From contig CM046838.1 of assembly GCA_025618425.1 (NCBI GenBank), forward strand, positions 7,711,655 to 7,775,654: a stretch of DNA of 64,000 bases, read 5' to 3'. The notes under the pieces were generated by a model, which saw only the letters and a program-made list of their open reading frames with translations, ran no database searches and had not been told where the DNA came from. The position numbers and the translations under genes are program-made. Shown one piece after another: positions 1 through 10,275 of this stretch. The number at the start of each line of letters is the position of its first letter. The stretch's first letter is position 1. This DNA is from Heliocidaris tuberculata (Eukaryota; Echinodermata; Echinoidea; Camarodonta; Echinometridae).

Positions 1-669
1 TACTGAAATCCATGCATCTGATTGGCTGAGAGCAAATTTGTCAGTGAAATTCACTGACAAGACTCTTCATGAAACGCTCCCCCGTTGTCCATGCAAGTGT
101 TGAAATGAACAAAACGAACATCCTTTAAGATGTAAGTTGCATTTGGCCAATATCAGTCCTCACAAAGGGTAAACATGGCGAAATATCCTGATCTAAAAAA
201 CTTGGTGATTTTTCATGTGCCGTTTGGTGATTTTGTTCAGCTTGGAACCTGGCAACGCTGGTGTCAGTCCAAAAATACTATTTTCAGTATAGCATAAAAC
301 AGTATAGTTCAGCAACACATTCAATAATACATTTATTTCAATTATCATCGGAATGGAGTCAATCGATTTATTTCATCTTCATGTTTCGGGGGCGTCTATT
401 TTTCTTCGTATTTATCTTTAAAAAAATTCTTTGTATTGCCTTTCAACATGTAGTTGAGTTTTAATATCGATGAAGTAGAATATGGCATACGAAGCCAGTA
501 ACTAAAGGAATTCAATTAGCCACAAATTTCAATCATATATAAAGTTCATGTATGAAATGATAAAGCATTAGTTTATGGAATATAAATGTCTCTTTTCATT
601 TCTGAAAAAAGAAACCCTTTACGTTTGCCCTCTTGTCATTCGGATGATTTTTTTCTTCAGTATCTTGTT
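1..669. other. AT-rich sequence without recognised gene
   Basis: No reading frame, RNA or repeat that I can name is visible. The longest frame is a short low-complexity one and is not supported as coding. Confidence 0.6.
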
Positions 670-937
670 GTGGTGTTGTAGTCTAGTGGTCTAGTGGATA
701 AGCCACCAGACTGCAGATCACAGGGTACTGGGTTCGAATCCCACCACGGCACTAACGTCCTTTGGCAAGACTCTAATCCACCTTTGCCACTCTCCACCCA
801 GGTGTAAATGGGTACCTGATATGCTTGAGCGCTAGTTACTTCGGCGGCTCGACTATAACGAGGGTAATAATGTCTAAGCGCCATGAGCGTCACCACGTGG
901 CGGATATGAGCGCTATATAAGTAGCCATTATCATTAC
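670..937 (+). mobile_element. tRNA-derived SINE
   Basis: The head resembles a tRNA. It has an A-box-like stretch (TAGTCTAGTGGTCTAGTGG, about 680-698) and a near-perfect B box (GGTTCGAATCC, about 731-741), so it would be transcribed by RNA polymerase III. The tRNA-like part is followed by a non-tRNA body and ends with a short AT-rich tail near GCTATATAAGTAGCCATTATC. Because the tRNA-like region runs straight into a longer body and lacks a clean acceptor stem, I call it a SINE and not a tRNA gene. The SINE family is not named. Target duplications were not identified. Confidence 0.75.
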
Positions 938-1367
938 CGTAGAATATGCCAATAGTTTCACGGAAGAAAACGATTTGTACACAAATTAAATGCTTGCATT
1001 TTTCCTTTTTAACTTGTACGATAACATTATGAAAGAATGAAGATTTCTTATATGAAAGTTGTTTTGTTTATTTGTTCAATATTATCAAACGATACATGGA
1101 ACAAGTTTTAATGGAAGTTCTTGAAATTGCTTGCTGAAAGACAAAATGATCATTACATTCTTGATTCTTCAGACGAAAATGTTCACTGTAAAAACAGGCA
1201 AAATATTTACAGAGACGCCTATCTTTTGCAATGTTCACTAGCATAGGGCAAGAATAACAGTACCAGTAAATGACCATTCCTAGACCTATTTACCAAAGTT
1301 TTCAAAAAATGTATTTCCTTTGAAATAATTTATTGTTGAGTATTAATTCTAATGTTAAAAATCATAC

Positions 1368-1682
1368 CATCACTGCGTTGGAAAAATGTAGTAACCCTTG
1401 TCACATCGCGTCCAGGTTGAGAAGCCTCACAGTAGAAGGGCCCAAAGCCATCTTCATCCCATCCACCTCCCGTGGGGAATCTGACTACTCTGGCGTTTGG
1501 ATTTGCTCTTGAGTGTGGTACAGCTAGTAGTGGTGATCGGTCTGTTGTTATCGGTGCTGAGCGACCAAATGAAAGTGTAGCATCTCCATCTCGATCACTG
1601 AGGTAACAATGGTACTGTGAAGTACTAGAAGTATCCACATTGGTGTATCTAGAGGCGAAGATTGTGATGTGAACAACCTCAC
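1368..1682 (-). CDS. Ig-like domain exon of a host receptor-type gene (partial)
   Basis: This minus-strand exon is bounded by an acceptor (TTGGTATTTCAG, just above 1682) and a donor (GTATGA, from 1367 downwards). It encodes about 104 residues with an Ig-like pattern: a first cysteine in QYHCYLSD, then RVVRFPTGGG, and the second cysteine in GPFYCEASQPG followed by VTRVTTFFQRSDG. The FYC-E-x(4)-G-x(2)-VTRVTT strand pattern recalls the first Ig domain of Tie receptors from memory, so a Tie-like or related cell-surface receptor is possible. The entering intron appears to be phase 1, as usual for Ig modules. No neighbouring exon of the same gene is seen within about 28 kb, so the whole gene cannot be named. 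Confidence 0.6.
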
Positions 1683-1794
1683 CTGAAATACCAAGCGAGC
1701 GATTTTAATTTTTAAATTTTGTGTGCCATTTATCATCGATTCCCACTTGATTTTACGGTTTTAAACAAATGATTCCCGCGGGGATGAGGGATAT

Positions 1795-1882
1795 ATACAC
1801 CCCCCCCCCCCACACACACACACAGACACACTATTCGGGGGGGGGGGTCTACTTGTACAAATATACACCCCCCCCCCCCACT
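1795..1882. repeat. Poly(C)/(CA)n/poly(G) low-complexity block
   Basis: Two runs of C flank a short CA repeat and a run of G. The arrangement recurs at other points in the window, usually beside short transposon ends. Confidence 0.7.
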
Positions 1883-2617
1883 TTTCAAGGAAGAAATAAT
1901 TTCTATATCAATCAGTTATTGATAAAATTGATAAAATTAATATAAAAGATAGTTATAGTCAGATTTCAGATTTAGATTTTATTTCATTACATTGTCATTT
2001 AGCAAAGTATATAACAATAAGTATTATGAAATTAACAATATACAAAATAATTGACAACACAACTTAGTGCAGAAACATTTTTCGATCATTACAAGCAAAA
2101 CAAAGTGCATTAAAGTTTGAGTTGTGAGAAAAAAAGTAACGTCAATGAAGACTACGTAAGATTAATTTTTATGAAAATGAGAATGAAAACAGAGACCAGC
2201 TTAGAAGCAGAGCTTTTAGAAGCGCTGGTCCCTGACAAAAGATAAATCATGAATACAGTACATAAAAAGAAACTAGACTTGGAAATCATGCATAAAATGC
2301 CCAATAAAAGGGAAAAAAGAAGAAGACAGATACATGGCCATGGAAAGCAAACAAATTATAGACATAACACACTTTCCATCGAAGAGAAAGCATTGAAAAA
2401 TATTGTAAACACAAAAAGCTGGATATAGTAATAGGAAAATAGTAACGATTTAAAACTGTAAACTTTACGAAAGACGGAACAAGAAGGACAAAGTGACAGG
2501 TGGGGGATAGGACGGGAGGGTGGGAAATGGGCAAGATTTGGAAGGTTTCATTTAGTCTATAGATTTTGCTACACAAGTAAACAACAATCATCATCAAGGT
2601 CATTGAGGGATCAATGT

Positions 2618-2980
2618 TCATAAAAAGCAATTAGTGATTTTTTTCAATTTAAATATGAGTGTACTCAAACTTATACTGTCTCGTATATTTAAAGGGAGGG
2701 AATTCCAAAATTTAGGAGCAGTAAATGAAAAAGTATTCTGGGTTAATGCTGTACGAGTTCTTGGCAAGTGATACAGATTGATTTGTCTAGTGGGATAACG
2801 ATGGATTTCGTTATTTACTGTAAATATATTATTGAAGACAGTGGGAAATTCATGGAAATGATACTGAAACATAAGTACAGCAAGATTGAGGCGGTAAATA
2901 TCATAAATTTTTAGTACATTATTAAAGTGAAACAGACCATCCGTGTGGTGGCGATAATTAACATTACTTATAATTTGCAT
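2618..2980 (-). pseudogene. Non-LTR retrotransposon ORF2 C-terminal fragment
   Basis: The frame carries the C-terminal signature common to CR1/Jockey-like ORF2 proteins: HRYPTRQINLYHLP, then TALTQNTFSFTAPKFWNSLP and a final FKLKK helix. It follows the RT fragment after another deletion that removed the thumb region. It is the 3' end of the coding part of the element at 1960-3935. Confidence 0.7.
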
Positions 2981-2987
2981 AACAGTA

Positions 2988-3257
2988 TCAAGTATTACTT
3001 AATAACATGTAATTTGTTTTTTCTAGAGTTAGTGATAACTTGTTAGCCTTAATCCATACTGCAATTGAATCCAGTTCAGAATTAATCACATTACATAAAG
3101 TTTCTAGGCTTTTATGCGAAAATAATAGATTAATGTCATCTGCATACGTAATAAAAGTCAATAAATTTGATGATCTATAAGAGTCATTTATATACAAAAT
3201 AAAAAGTAAAGGGCCTAGAATAGAATCCTGTGGAACACCGCAATTAATATTTCTCAA
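2988..3257 (-). pseudogene. Non-LTR retrotransposon RT core fragment (YADD)
   Basis: The frame starts at the conserved GVPQDSILGPLLF motif and includes the catalytic box as TYADDINLLFSH, then the C-terminal palm motif (NKLSLTLEKTNYM). In active relatives the first motif reads GVPQGS; here Asp replaces Gly. The fragment is fused by deletion to the C-terminal tail fragment at 2980. It is a dead piece of the element at 1960-3935. Confidence 0.8.
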
Positions 3258-3299
3258 TCATGTTAATTGCGACATGCAATTTTCAATACAGACATATTG

Positions 3300-3935
3300 C
3301 TATGGTTCAACAATACTTGCTATAATTTTCTTAATTATAAAATTATCCAGACCATCATGTCCACAACTGCGTTTACTTATAAAATTGTTAACAATATCAA
3401 GGACTTCACCTTCATTTACAGGAGTAAAGAACATAGAATTGGGGTTAGGGTTTTGTAAGTAATCGTAAAATTTTCTGTCACAGTTTGGTATCTTACTGGC
3501 AAAATTTGGACCTATTTCAACAAAATAATCATTAAAGTGATCAACAATATCTTGTAACTCATTAATAGTTCTTTCATCTATTTTTATCTTAGAAATAGTA
3601 CTTCTCTTTTTCTGTTTATTCAGAACTTCACTGGTTAATTTCCATGTGTTTTTAGCATCTTTGTTACAATTCGTAAATTGACGTGAAAAATATATCTTTT
3701 TTTCTTTACGTAGTAACCCTGTCAATGTATTTTTATAATTCAAATATTTCGACTTGGAACTTTCAGTGGGATTCGCTTTATATTTCAAATAAAGATTATT
3801 TTTCTTATTTATTGATCTTGATAAGCCTGGTGTTATCCATGGAGTAGTGAAAATTCCTCCATAAGATGCAATTAAAATGCTAAAGATATGATTTGAATGT
3901 CCCGATATTTCCGAATTTATATCAAAATCTCTCAT
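3300..3935 (-). pseudogene. Non-LTR retrotransposon ORF2 fragment: linker and start of RT
   Basis: This 211-residue frame contains the stretch typical of the region between endonuclease and RT: a WITPGL segment, SINKKNNLYLKYK, then lysine-rich helices and the phrase SCGHDGLDNFIIK, which is RT motif 1. It ends at VEP just after that motif. The next RT part (2988-3257) starts at motif 4, so motifs 2-3, about 100 residues, are deleted. Non-functional. The only known role of the family is target-primed reverse transcription of its own RNA. Confidence 0.7.
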
Positions 3936-4200
3936 CCATGTCCATTACTAACATATTGGTACAAATGGGCATTACACCCCAGCCTCTTTTATGCACAGTT
4001 AATGCAAAATACAGGCCTAATAAAACATAGTATTATAAACAAAGTGTAGAAAACAAGCTCAGATATTTTCACGTCATGCTGAGGACACGAGGAGACTTCT
4101 CGGGACTGTACAGAATTCTCCAAAATGAAAGTCTATCTAATACATCTTCTAAAAGTTCATGAGTCTTATTTCAGGATTCAGAATGACGCATCAACTATTA
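3936..4200. other. Unassigned sequence
   Basis: I see no gene, RNA or repeat here. Confidence 0.5.
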
Positions 4201-5035
4201 AGAGAAATTTTAGGATTATTTAAAATCAGGCGCTGTGGGGGTGGGGAGGGGGTATAATGTCCCCAGTATGTGAGGAATTTGGGTATCCTAGAAGTTCCCC
4301 CTTGTACATAGGAAAGTGTTCCTTTTACTTCAGGTAAGTGCCCCCTTTCCTTTATATTTCTGCCCGTGATGTTATTACCATTAAAAACTGCCAGAGGCTT
4401 ATTAAAGTCCGAGAGGTGCCCCTTCTTCATGTTCTTCCTTGACCACTGTCCCTTCTCCTTTGTAAGAAGTGCCCCTTCCCCTTCTATAAGTATCGTTTAT
4501 ATTATAACCCGTGCCCCTTTTAATCTTTATTTATTTCTAAAAACGAGCCTCTTCCCTTTTCACTTTTCATAAAACCCCTAATAAAATCTTTCCTGCGGTA
4601 ATTCCCTTTTAAATCATTTGCATAAAATTTACCTATTAATCTCTTTCAATATGTGCCTTTTTTCTAATTCTAACTTTTCAGATACAATAATGACCCCGTT
4701 TCCATCTTTTAATTGCATCTTCACCTGTGGCAATGGCCTCTATTCAAATTTGAGAGGTGCCCGTTCTAATTTGACAAGTGCCCCTTCTGCCTTCTGCTAA
4801 ATGACACATGTCATCTCTAATGAGTGCCTCTGATAAGCTCCCCTTAATTCATTTTGACACGGGCTTCTTTCTTTCTTTCTTCTTTCTTTCTAAGCAGTAC
4901 ACTAATTCCTTTTGATAAGAGCCCCTCCTCATTTCGAAAAAAAGCCCCTTTTCCATTCTCATAAGTGTCTTTTCACCTCTGGTAAAGTACCAATATTCAT
5001 GTGCGACAAATACCACATGTTTCATCCTCTGATTA
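4200..5035. repeat. Degenerate GTGCCCCTT-rich repeat field
   Basis: Words like AAGTGCCCCTT and GGTGCCCCTT recur every 30-45 bases with T-rich spacers between them. The field looks like an old, strongly diverged minisatellite. Short frames on the plus strand (for example 4366-4572) are rich in F, P and S because of this composition and are not supported as genes. Confidence 0.5.
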
Positions 5036-5416
5036 TTACTCTTCTTAACACATTCATGCTCCTATTCTTTTCTGATAAGTGCCATTTTCGTTCTTGATAA
5101 GGGCCCCTTTTTTTTCTTCCTACATGATTTGTGCCCCTAATTTATGGCAATTTAAAGCAATTTTACTTTAATTTTGTCAAGGCTCGCTCGCTATGCTCGC
5201 TCACATTTTTCATCCTCCGATAACTGCTCTTCTTAACACATTCCTGCTCCTTTTCTTTTCTGATAAGTGCCATTTTCGTTTTTGATAAGGGCCTCCTCTT
5301 TTTCTTCCTACATGATTTCTGCCCCTAATTTATAGTGATTTAGAGCAATTTTACTTTACTTTCGTCAAGGCTCGCTCGCTATGCTCGCTCACATTTATAT
5401 TTGATATAGTTATGTT
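5036..5416. repeat. Tandem duplication, two copies of a ~188-bp unit
   Basis: The segment starting CTTCTTAACACATTC (5041) recurs at 5229 and both copies end in CTCGCTCGCTATGCTCGCTC (about 5183 and 5371). The copies differ by few bases, so the duplication is relatively young. Confidence 0.8.
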
Positions 5417-6245
5417 ACTCAGAGGTCTTTTCAGCGTTCAGAACTTGATTTTTCCGTCTTCATAAGATGTTATTGATCACCATGCAACCTCACATATCTT
5501 AAAAAATAGCTCGCTCGCATGTTAATATGTTAGTTATCAAACCGAACTGCAAACTTCGACGCTTAAGTAAATTGTATTAGGGCATGTAAGAGAGAAACAA
5601 TTGAAATCCCTATAAATGTAATCACAATGTGTAGGGTAAACATTGCCACCAGTTGTAGGTGCCCCTTTTTTCAGATATGGCCCTTGATTATCGGTGCCCC
5701 AAACTTTGGAAATTTCCACTCTATATTGTGATCATACCGCCCCCCCCCCCCCACTCCTTGAATCGGATTTACGCCGGTGGTCTTAGGGTGAGAAAACTTT
5801 GCATTTGCATTTGATGAGCAAGAAGACTATCCGTTCCCACGGGATGGAATATCGGGGATTCCCCGAATCACCGTTACTGGAAGCACGCAAACGGTCACCT
5901 TAAATATTGTGCAAAGTATATTAATATATGTTTACCTTGCACCAACATTTTGATAGCCAATTGTTTTTCATGCGTTGGGAAATGATTTTTAAAGAAAGTT
6001 GGAAGGAGCTGAAACCTTGTCACTTCCATCATTTATGCGGGTATTATCGGCACAATAACGGCCCTCCCCTATAATAAACCTAGATCTACTTTAATTCTCA
6101 ATCACTGCTATAGCAAGATGGCTGAGGTAAAAATGCAGCGAAACTTGACCTGCCGAATTTATAACCTTGCATTATTTCCTGAAATTGTCTGCAATATCTA
6201 AATGGTTGTCGGAAAATCTTTTTGTTTCGACTTTTTAAAAAAAAT
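5417..6245. other. Unassigned sequence with one poly(C) run
   Basis: A 15-base C run lies near 5738, followed by GGATTTACGCC, which resembles the end of a hAT-type element but has no visible partner. No gene is recognised. Confidence 0.4.
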
Positions 6246-6246
6246 C

Positions 6247-6535
6247 CCCAGGACAACTATTCCCCTTGAACAACTACCCCCAGAATCTTGGGGGGGGGGG
6301 GGGGTTTCAGGGGGTACTTGTCCAGGGGGTAATTGTTAGGGGGTAGTAGTCCCGGAGGTAGTTGTCGGGGGGGGGGGGTTGTCCTGGGAGTATTTTTCCT
6401 TGGAGGGTAGTTGTCTTTGGGGGTAATTGTCCGGGGGGATTGTCCCAGGGGGTAGTTGTCCAGGGGTAATTGTCCGCGGTAGTTTTCCGGGGGGGGGGGT
6501 AATTGTCCTGGGGTAGTTGTCCGGATAAGGCTGCC
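6247..6535. repeat. G-rich minisatellite (GGGGGTAGTTGTCC type)
   Basis: Roughly 17-30 base units made of a G run followed by TAGTTGTCC or TAATTGTCC are repeated about ten times with variable G-run length. The minus-strand frame covering it is proline/threonine-rich by composition and not a gene. Confidence 0.75.
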
Positions 6536-6879
6536 CGCACCGGAGAGGCTTTCAGGAGCGTTTGTGGAGGAGGAGGAGGAAGTGTCAAAGAAAGGCGGGA
6601 TGTCCTAACGATGTCCGCACGACAATGCAGACAAGTTGCCAAAGGTGTCAGGAAGTTCATTTCCGCGTCCAAATTTTGAAAGTGCGGAAACCCCGGGAAG
6701 TGTCTAGGAATGATAAAGACAGTGAACGTAATCGTTAAAGAATATGCGGATAGGTTGCTGAATGAATGCGGATTTACTAATTTGGCATTCCGCGTCTTGT
6801 CAGCGCCCTAATGGACGCCAGGTTTTACCAAACAATGTTTTCCAATGTTTAAAGGTACCAGACTCGATTAGCATTCATG

Positions 6880-7030
6880 CCATTTTCTGGTTCCTTTTAT
6901 CCTTAACTCTGTTGTATCTAAATTTGTACGTGTATATACCTTTCTTGTATGTTTTGTTTTGTTTGTTTCTTTGTTGTTTTTTTTTAAAATTGTTATTGGA
7001 TAAACAAATTTCAAGTTCAAGTTCAAGCAT
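6880..7030 (+). mobile_element. 3' tail of a non-LTR retrotransposon
   Basis: A T-rich segment leads to ATTGGATAAACAAATTTCAAG and then a short hexamer repeat (TTCAAG, three copies near 7009-7027). Such short 3' microsatellite tails are typical of CR1/L2-like elements. Only the 3' end is present and no coding part is recognised. Confidence 0.45.
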
Positions 7031-7099
7031 CCTTGCGTGTCCTGCGTGCTCCTGCGTGCTTGAAAAAAACAAATACAATACCATGTATTTGATATTTAA

Positions 7100-8330
7100 G
7101 GACGTTTCACAGTTAAAGTCAAATCCATGTCATTTTCACCAAACTTTGCATACAGTTACTTTGGTCCATGAGAAGCCCAAATACGCATAGAAAATTATAG
7201 GTCCATGTGCTTACTTTTTTTATGGTACACTTAACTGTGTCATGATTGGGTGTCAGGTAGAATGACGTCATCGCAGGTTTTTGGCCATTAATAGGCCTCA
7301 GAATTCCCAATGTCATATACAAATCCCCATTATTCTGTCCAAATCCATGTCATATTCGTCAAACTTTCCAGATTTCTAGAGAAAAGTATACTGAAGGAGG
7401 AGAAAGTTTTAAAAATGGGGGTCAATGCACTCGTTTTTATGCTAGCAGCGCCCTCAGTTGGCGGAAAAGGTCAAAAACTCGCTAAACTCGTAAGAACTGG
7501 CTGAGAACCTGTCTAGGAATGGGATGGGTTCGAAAAAACTATACTGTACATTCAAAATCCATGTCAGATCCGTAAACTTTTCCATATTTGTAGAGAATTA
7601 TATACTGCAGAAGGAGAAAGTTTTAAAAATGGGGGTCCATTCACTCGTTTTTGTGCTAGCAGGGCCCTCAGGTGGCGGGAAAAGTCAAAAACTTGCAAAA
7701 CTCGCAAAAACTGCGCATGGCTGGCTGGGAACCTGTCTGGGAATGGGATAGGTGCAAAAAAACTCTACTGTACATTCAAAATCCATGCCAGATTCGTAAA
7801 TTTTTTCAGATTTGTAGAGAATTATATACTGCAAAAGAAGAAAGTTTTTAAAATGGGGGTCCATGCACTCGTTTTTGTGCTAGCCGGGCCCTCAGGTGGC
7901 GGGAAAAGTCAAAAACTCGCAAAACTCGCAAAAACTGCGCATGGCTGGCTGGCAACCTGTCTGGGAATGGGATAGGTGCAAAAAAAAAAAACTCTACTGT
8001 ACATTCAAAATCCATGCCAGAATCGTAATTTTTTCCATATTTGTAGAGAATTATATATTGCAGAAGGAGAAAGTTTAAAAAATGGGGGTCCATGCACTCG
8101 TATTAGTGCTAGCAGCGCCCTCAGGTGGCGGGAAAGTCAAAAACTCGCAAAACTCGCAAAAAACTGCGCATGGCTGGCTGGGAACCTGTCTAGGAATGGG
8201 ATGGGTGCAAAATAACTCTCCTGTACATTCAAAATCCATGTCATTTTCACCAAAGTTTCCAGATTTGTAGAGAAAATTATGTACTGGTTATGTACTGGTT
8301 TTTGTGCTAGCAGTGCCCCCCCCCCCCGCA
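7100..8330. repeat. Tandem repeat, ~214-229 bp unit, about 4 copies plus partial ends
   Basis: The phrase AAAAATGGGGGTC recurs at about 7411, 7625, 7849 and 8078 (spacings 214, 224, 229). Each unit also has CAAAATCCATGTCA, a GTAGAGAATTATATACTG segment and GGCGGGAAAAGTC. Partial units lie at both ends. The plus-strand frames starting at the ATG of each unit are similar to each other because the DNA is repeated; frames break between units, so a protein is not supported. Confidence 0.85.
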
Positions 8331-9440
8331 TTTCTATAATAAATAATTTTGCAAGGTTCCCGAAAATCCTGATATTTAAGTAGCCAGTCGCCTGAATATC
8401 CTCATATTCGGGCAGCGAGGTGCCGGTAAACCAAAAAGTATTTAAAATTTTGTACACAAAATATAGAAACAAAATAACCCTATTTCAGGTGTAAGGAGGG
8501 ATATTGAAAAACAATGGATGATTACAGTGCTTCAATTATTCCATTTTTTTAAAATGAAAAATTCTAAACCTCGCACTTTGAAAATATATCGGAATATGGA
8601 AGAAAAGGCGGTGCGGGGATGTGCTTGCATGGTCGGGGGGGGGGGGGGGGTAGGGCTGTAAGCAGGTAGCAAGCGTGCGAAGTGGACCCATATTCTTGTG
8701 AGGTGGGGCACCTCAGAGTGTTTGCCCCCTCCCCCCTCCCCAGGAAAAAAAAGTAAGGCACCCTTATTTTTGCGTACCTGTTCACGACTACTAGTATTTC
8801 ACGGTAACGACATAAGCTATAGTTGTCTATATTTTACACACACTTTTGAACCAGTGTATAAAAAAGAAGGAAATTGTAAGTCGTTTTGAGTGACATTTTA
8901 TTCATTATTCTATTTGCTCATGTCTTTGACTGTAGGGATAATGATCATTAGAAAATCATATGGCATAGACAAATGATTCTTGGGCATATATGTGACTTTC
9001 TTTCGTCAGCTCTCTTTTTGTGCTAAGGAATTGTACTATAATGGGAGGTAGATGACCATGACTATGAATTTCAAATTACATCTACCTTTCATTTTTCCTA
9101 TACAACTAACTTTGCCTATAGAAAGTTCATGAGGGGGCATCGAATGTTATCTTTCAGCTCAAGCTAGTTAATATTTGGTATATATATTTTTCACAGGTAC
9201 AGAATTTTTGATTTCATCTATTTTCACCGGGTTCTTGTTACTGCGCACACTTGCGAACCCATTATTAAGCATTGTGTTTAATGTGCGTATCCATTGTCTT
9301 AACTGCGCGCAATACTCTCCCGGTGTTGTGATGACGTAACACAACCAGCCAGGATATATGAGGAGCTGAGGTGCGCACAAACATAACTGATGAACGTCCT
9401 TAACAACCTGGAATACAAGGCAAGGATCCTAATAGATGTA
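8331..9440. other. Unassigned sequence with a poly(G) run
   Basis: A G run of about 17 lies near 8635-8652 and a C-rich stretch near 8729-8740. No gene or named repeat is recognised. Confidence 0.5.
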
Positions 9441-9449
9441 TTTCAAGCT

Positions 9450-10050
9450 TCCCGACTGAATCCAACCACAATCTGAGTAATTTGAAGTCATGGGCGTGTA
9501 AAAAAGGGCTGTTGCTATGGAAATGCTGATATTTTTGGAAAATATCTATGATTTATCAATACAAAATGGAAAAAAAAACTGTCTGCACAATCTTAAAACA
9601 TGTTTTTCTGTTAGCTAGGACCATCAGCTCTGATATTCTTCCTGTTGGGGGTGGGCGTGGCCACTAGGGTGGTTACCATGGTAACACACAAAGGAATTGT
9701 ATTTTAGAAAATACCATATATTTGTAATTCAACATCACAAAAACAAATTGCAACCATCTAACTCTATGTATTTTGGGGTGCCCGTTTGATTGCAAGCAGA
9801 ATCTGAGTCATTGGAAGTCACCGTCATGTCAAAACATGGCTGTTGCTATAGAAATATTTCTGTAACTAATCAATAAAAAACAAAGAACTAGTGTCTGTAC
9901 ACCCTGAAATGGTGTTTATCTGTCAGCTAGGACCCTCGGCTATAATCAAAAGCTTCCTAATGGCCAGAAAGTTGATTGTGGGTGAGACTGTCAAGGTAGA
10001 TACCATGGTAGGGCACCAAGAAACAGAGTTTTAGAATATTAAATAATAAT
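9450..10050 (+). repeat. Left arm of a diverged large inverted repeat (two ~330-bp units)
   Basis: Two units share AATCTGAG (9470 and 9800), a GTTGCTATGGAAAT-type segment, TTAGCTAGGACC and TACCATGGTA (9675 and 10002). The same segments occur on the opposite strand at 12380-14640, so the two fields face each other across about 2.3 kb. Confidence 0.7.
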
Positions 10051-10079
10051 AGATTGATCTTACTTACCCAGGATAGCCA

Positions 10080-10275
10080 CATCAGTAATATTACTGCCTT
10101 GCAACTATCAATCATTGCCCGGTACACATTTCATACATCTGGATCAAGTGAAACAAATGTGGGCAAAATACCTTGCCCAGGGATGTAAGCACTGATCAAG
10201 GATCGAATCCAAGACCCCTCGTATGAGAGTGAAAGGCCTTCACCAATATACCATAGTGCTTCCACCATGTATTTG
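10080..10275 (-). mobile_element. tRNA-derived SINE, minus strand
   Basis: Read on the minus strand, a tRNA-like head (GGTATATTGGTGAAGG, then B-box-like GGATTCGATCC near 10198-10208) is followed by a non-tRNA body with CTGGGCAAGGTATTTTGCCC. The tail runs into the inverted-repeat field. It is a different subfamily from the SINE at 670-937. Confidence 0.55.

Larger units (their letters stand above)
1960..3935 (-). mobile_element. Non-LTR retrotransposon (CR1/Jockey-like group), 5'-truncated and internally deleted
   Basis: Three minus-strand frames form a broken ORF2 in the expected order, reading from high to low coordinates: a linker plus the first RT motif, the RT catalytic core, then the C-terminal tail. 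The endonuclease domain is absent, so the copy is 5'-truncated. A 3' untranslated region of about 650 bp follows, ending near 1960 in an A/T-rich tail (rc of ATTTTATTTCATT). The same 3' region occurs again at 28478-29085. The clade assignment rests on my reading of the motifs and is not certain. Confidence 0.75.

Noticed and set aside
680..760. A tRNA gene
   Set aside because: The A and B boxes are present, but the tRNA-like part continues into a SINE body and a convincing acceptor stem is missing.
7650..7700. P-loop-like peptide GPSGGGKS in plus-strand frames of the 7.1-8.3 kb repeats
   Set aside because: It recurs only because the DNA unit is repeated. The frames are under 80 codons, are broken between units and have no other NTPase motif.
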